In this document: piece after piece, positions 63,886 through 64,000 of the stretch
How the letters are laid out: each line of letters starts with the position of its first letter
Position numbering within the stretch: the first letter of the stretch is position 1
Assembly (NCBI GenBank): GCA_022842245.1
Contig: JALHPZ010000012.1
Location: 75,103 to 139,102, forward strand
Reading direction: 5' to 3'
From: Gemmataceae bacterium
GTDB taxonomy: Bacteria; Planctomycetota; Planctomycetia; Gemmatales; Gemmataceae
Length of the DNA: 64,000 nt
Program-made: the position numbers and the translations under genes
The notes under the pieces: generated by a model
What the model was told of the DNA's origin: nothing
Seen by the model: the letters and a program-made list of their open reading frames with translations, nothing else
Databases searched by the model: none

Positions 63886-64000
63886 ATGCAATGCCGACGG
63901 GTCTTATCTTTCGCGGCATGGGCAGTTCTCTTCGCGGCATCGCCCGCGCCGGCGCAGATCACAGCGCCAACCGCGGCGCTCGAGCTATTGCTCCCGGCCG
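63886..64000 (+). CDS. exported protein, 3' part beyond window
   Basis: An ATG two bases after the DUF1552 stop opens a signal peptide (VLSFAAWAVLFAASPAPAQ), and the frame runs to the window end, giving 38 residues. It is probably the third gene of the DUF1592 operon. Too little is present to name it. Confidence 0.7.
   Translation, partial: MQCRRVLSFAAWAVLFAASPAPAQITAPTAALELLLPA

Overview
The window is high-G+C bacterial DNA that almost certainly comes from a planctomycete, most likely the Gemmataceae (Gemmata and relatives). The evidence is several families that expand in that group: two DUF1501 proteins, a DUF1592-type cytochrome protein paired with DUF1552, a DUF1559 protein, a Uma2 nuclease, an MJ0042 zinc-ribbon protein, a PhoPQ-related hydrolase, a sortilin-like propeller and an FG-GAP protein with an N-terminal LETRETPA motif. 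Many genes start with GTG or TTG and overlap the previous stop codon by 1-4 bases. I see no rRNA, CRISPR array, insertion sequence or prophage.

Layout. 1-6.1 kb (minus): WD40 protein, Uma2 nuclease, acetyl-CoA synthetase, squalene synthase HpnC and a PhoPQ-related hydrolase. 6.1-6.5 kb is a gene-free stretch of inverted repeats. 6.5-8.2 kb (plus): an exported protein. 8.4-14.2 kb (minus): a tight five-gene run of PAS/GAF/receiver sensor, membrane metallophosphoesterase, phosphatase-cytochrome c' lipoprotein, PdxA and DUF1559 protein. 14.4-17.3 kb: an exported terpene-cyclase-fold repeat protein and an FG-GAP protein, convergent over strong terminators. 17.6-23.4 kb: a polysaccharide-export cluster with a tandem GT2 enzyme, a Wzm/Wzt-type ABC pair, a second GT2 and a GT-B enzyme. 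23.4-28.2 kb (minus): CPBP protease, zinc-ribbon protein, DUF1501 and a class III cyclase-HAD fusion.

28.3-32.4 kb is the translation/export core: tRNA-Thr, Tyr, Gly, Thr, then tuf, tRNA-Trp, secE and nusG. The tRNA-tuf order matches the E. coli thrU-tyrU-glyT-thrT-tufB locus. SecE carries a large extra membrane domain and NusG an Ala/Pro/Glu-rich extension. The usual rplK-rpoC genes do not follow. 32.5-42.9 kb (minus): small membrane and exported proteins, TatD, and a type IV pilus-like PilMN fusion operon with two large Gly/Pro-rich partners behind a consensus promoter. 43-45.4 kb: a divergent enolase-superfamily gene and cobalamin cbiET. 45.6-48.9 kb (minus): a ClpS-like gene, polyprenyl synthase and dxs, the start of isoprenoid supply that also feeds HpnC.

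49-64 kb: small exported proteins, a 1281-residue sortilin-like propeller with three embedded PDZ domains, two amidohydrolase-fold paralogues and an isochorismatase-fold lipoprotein, a LamG domain split by a propeller, a DUF1501 protein, then a DUF1592/DUF1552 operon running off the window end.

No single known defence or biosynthetic island stands out. The most unusual items are the cyclase-HAD fusion, the phosphatase-cytochrome c' fusion, the enlarged SecE/NusG pair, the split LamG domain, and two families of intergenic hairpin repeats, one of them placed inside the tRNA-tuf and ispA-dxs operons.
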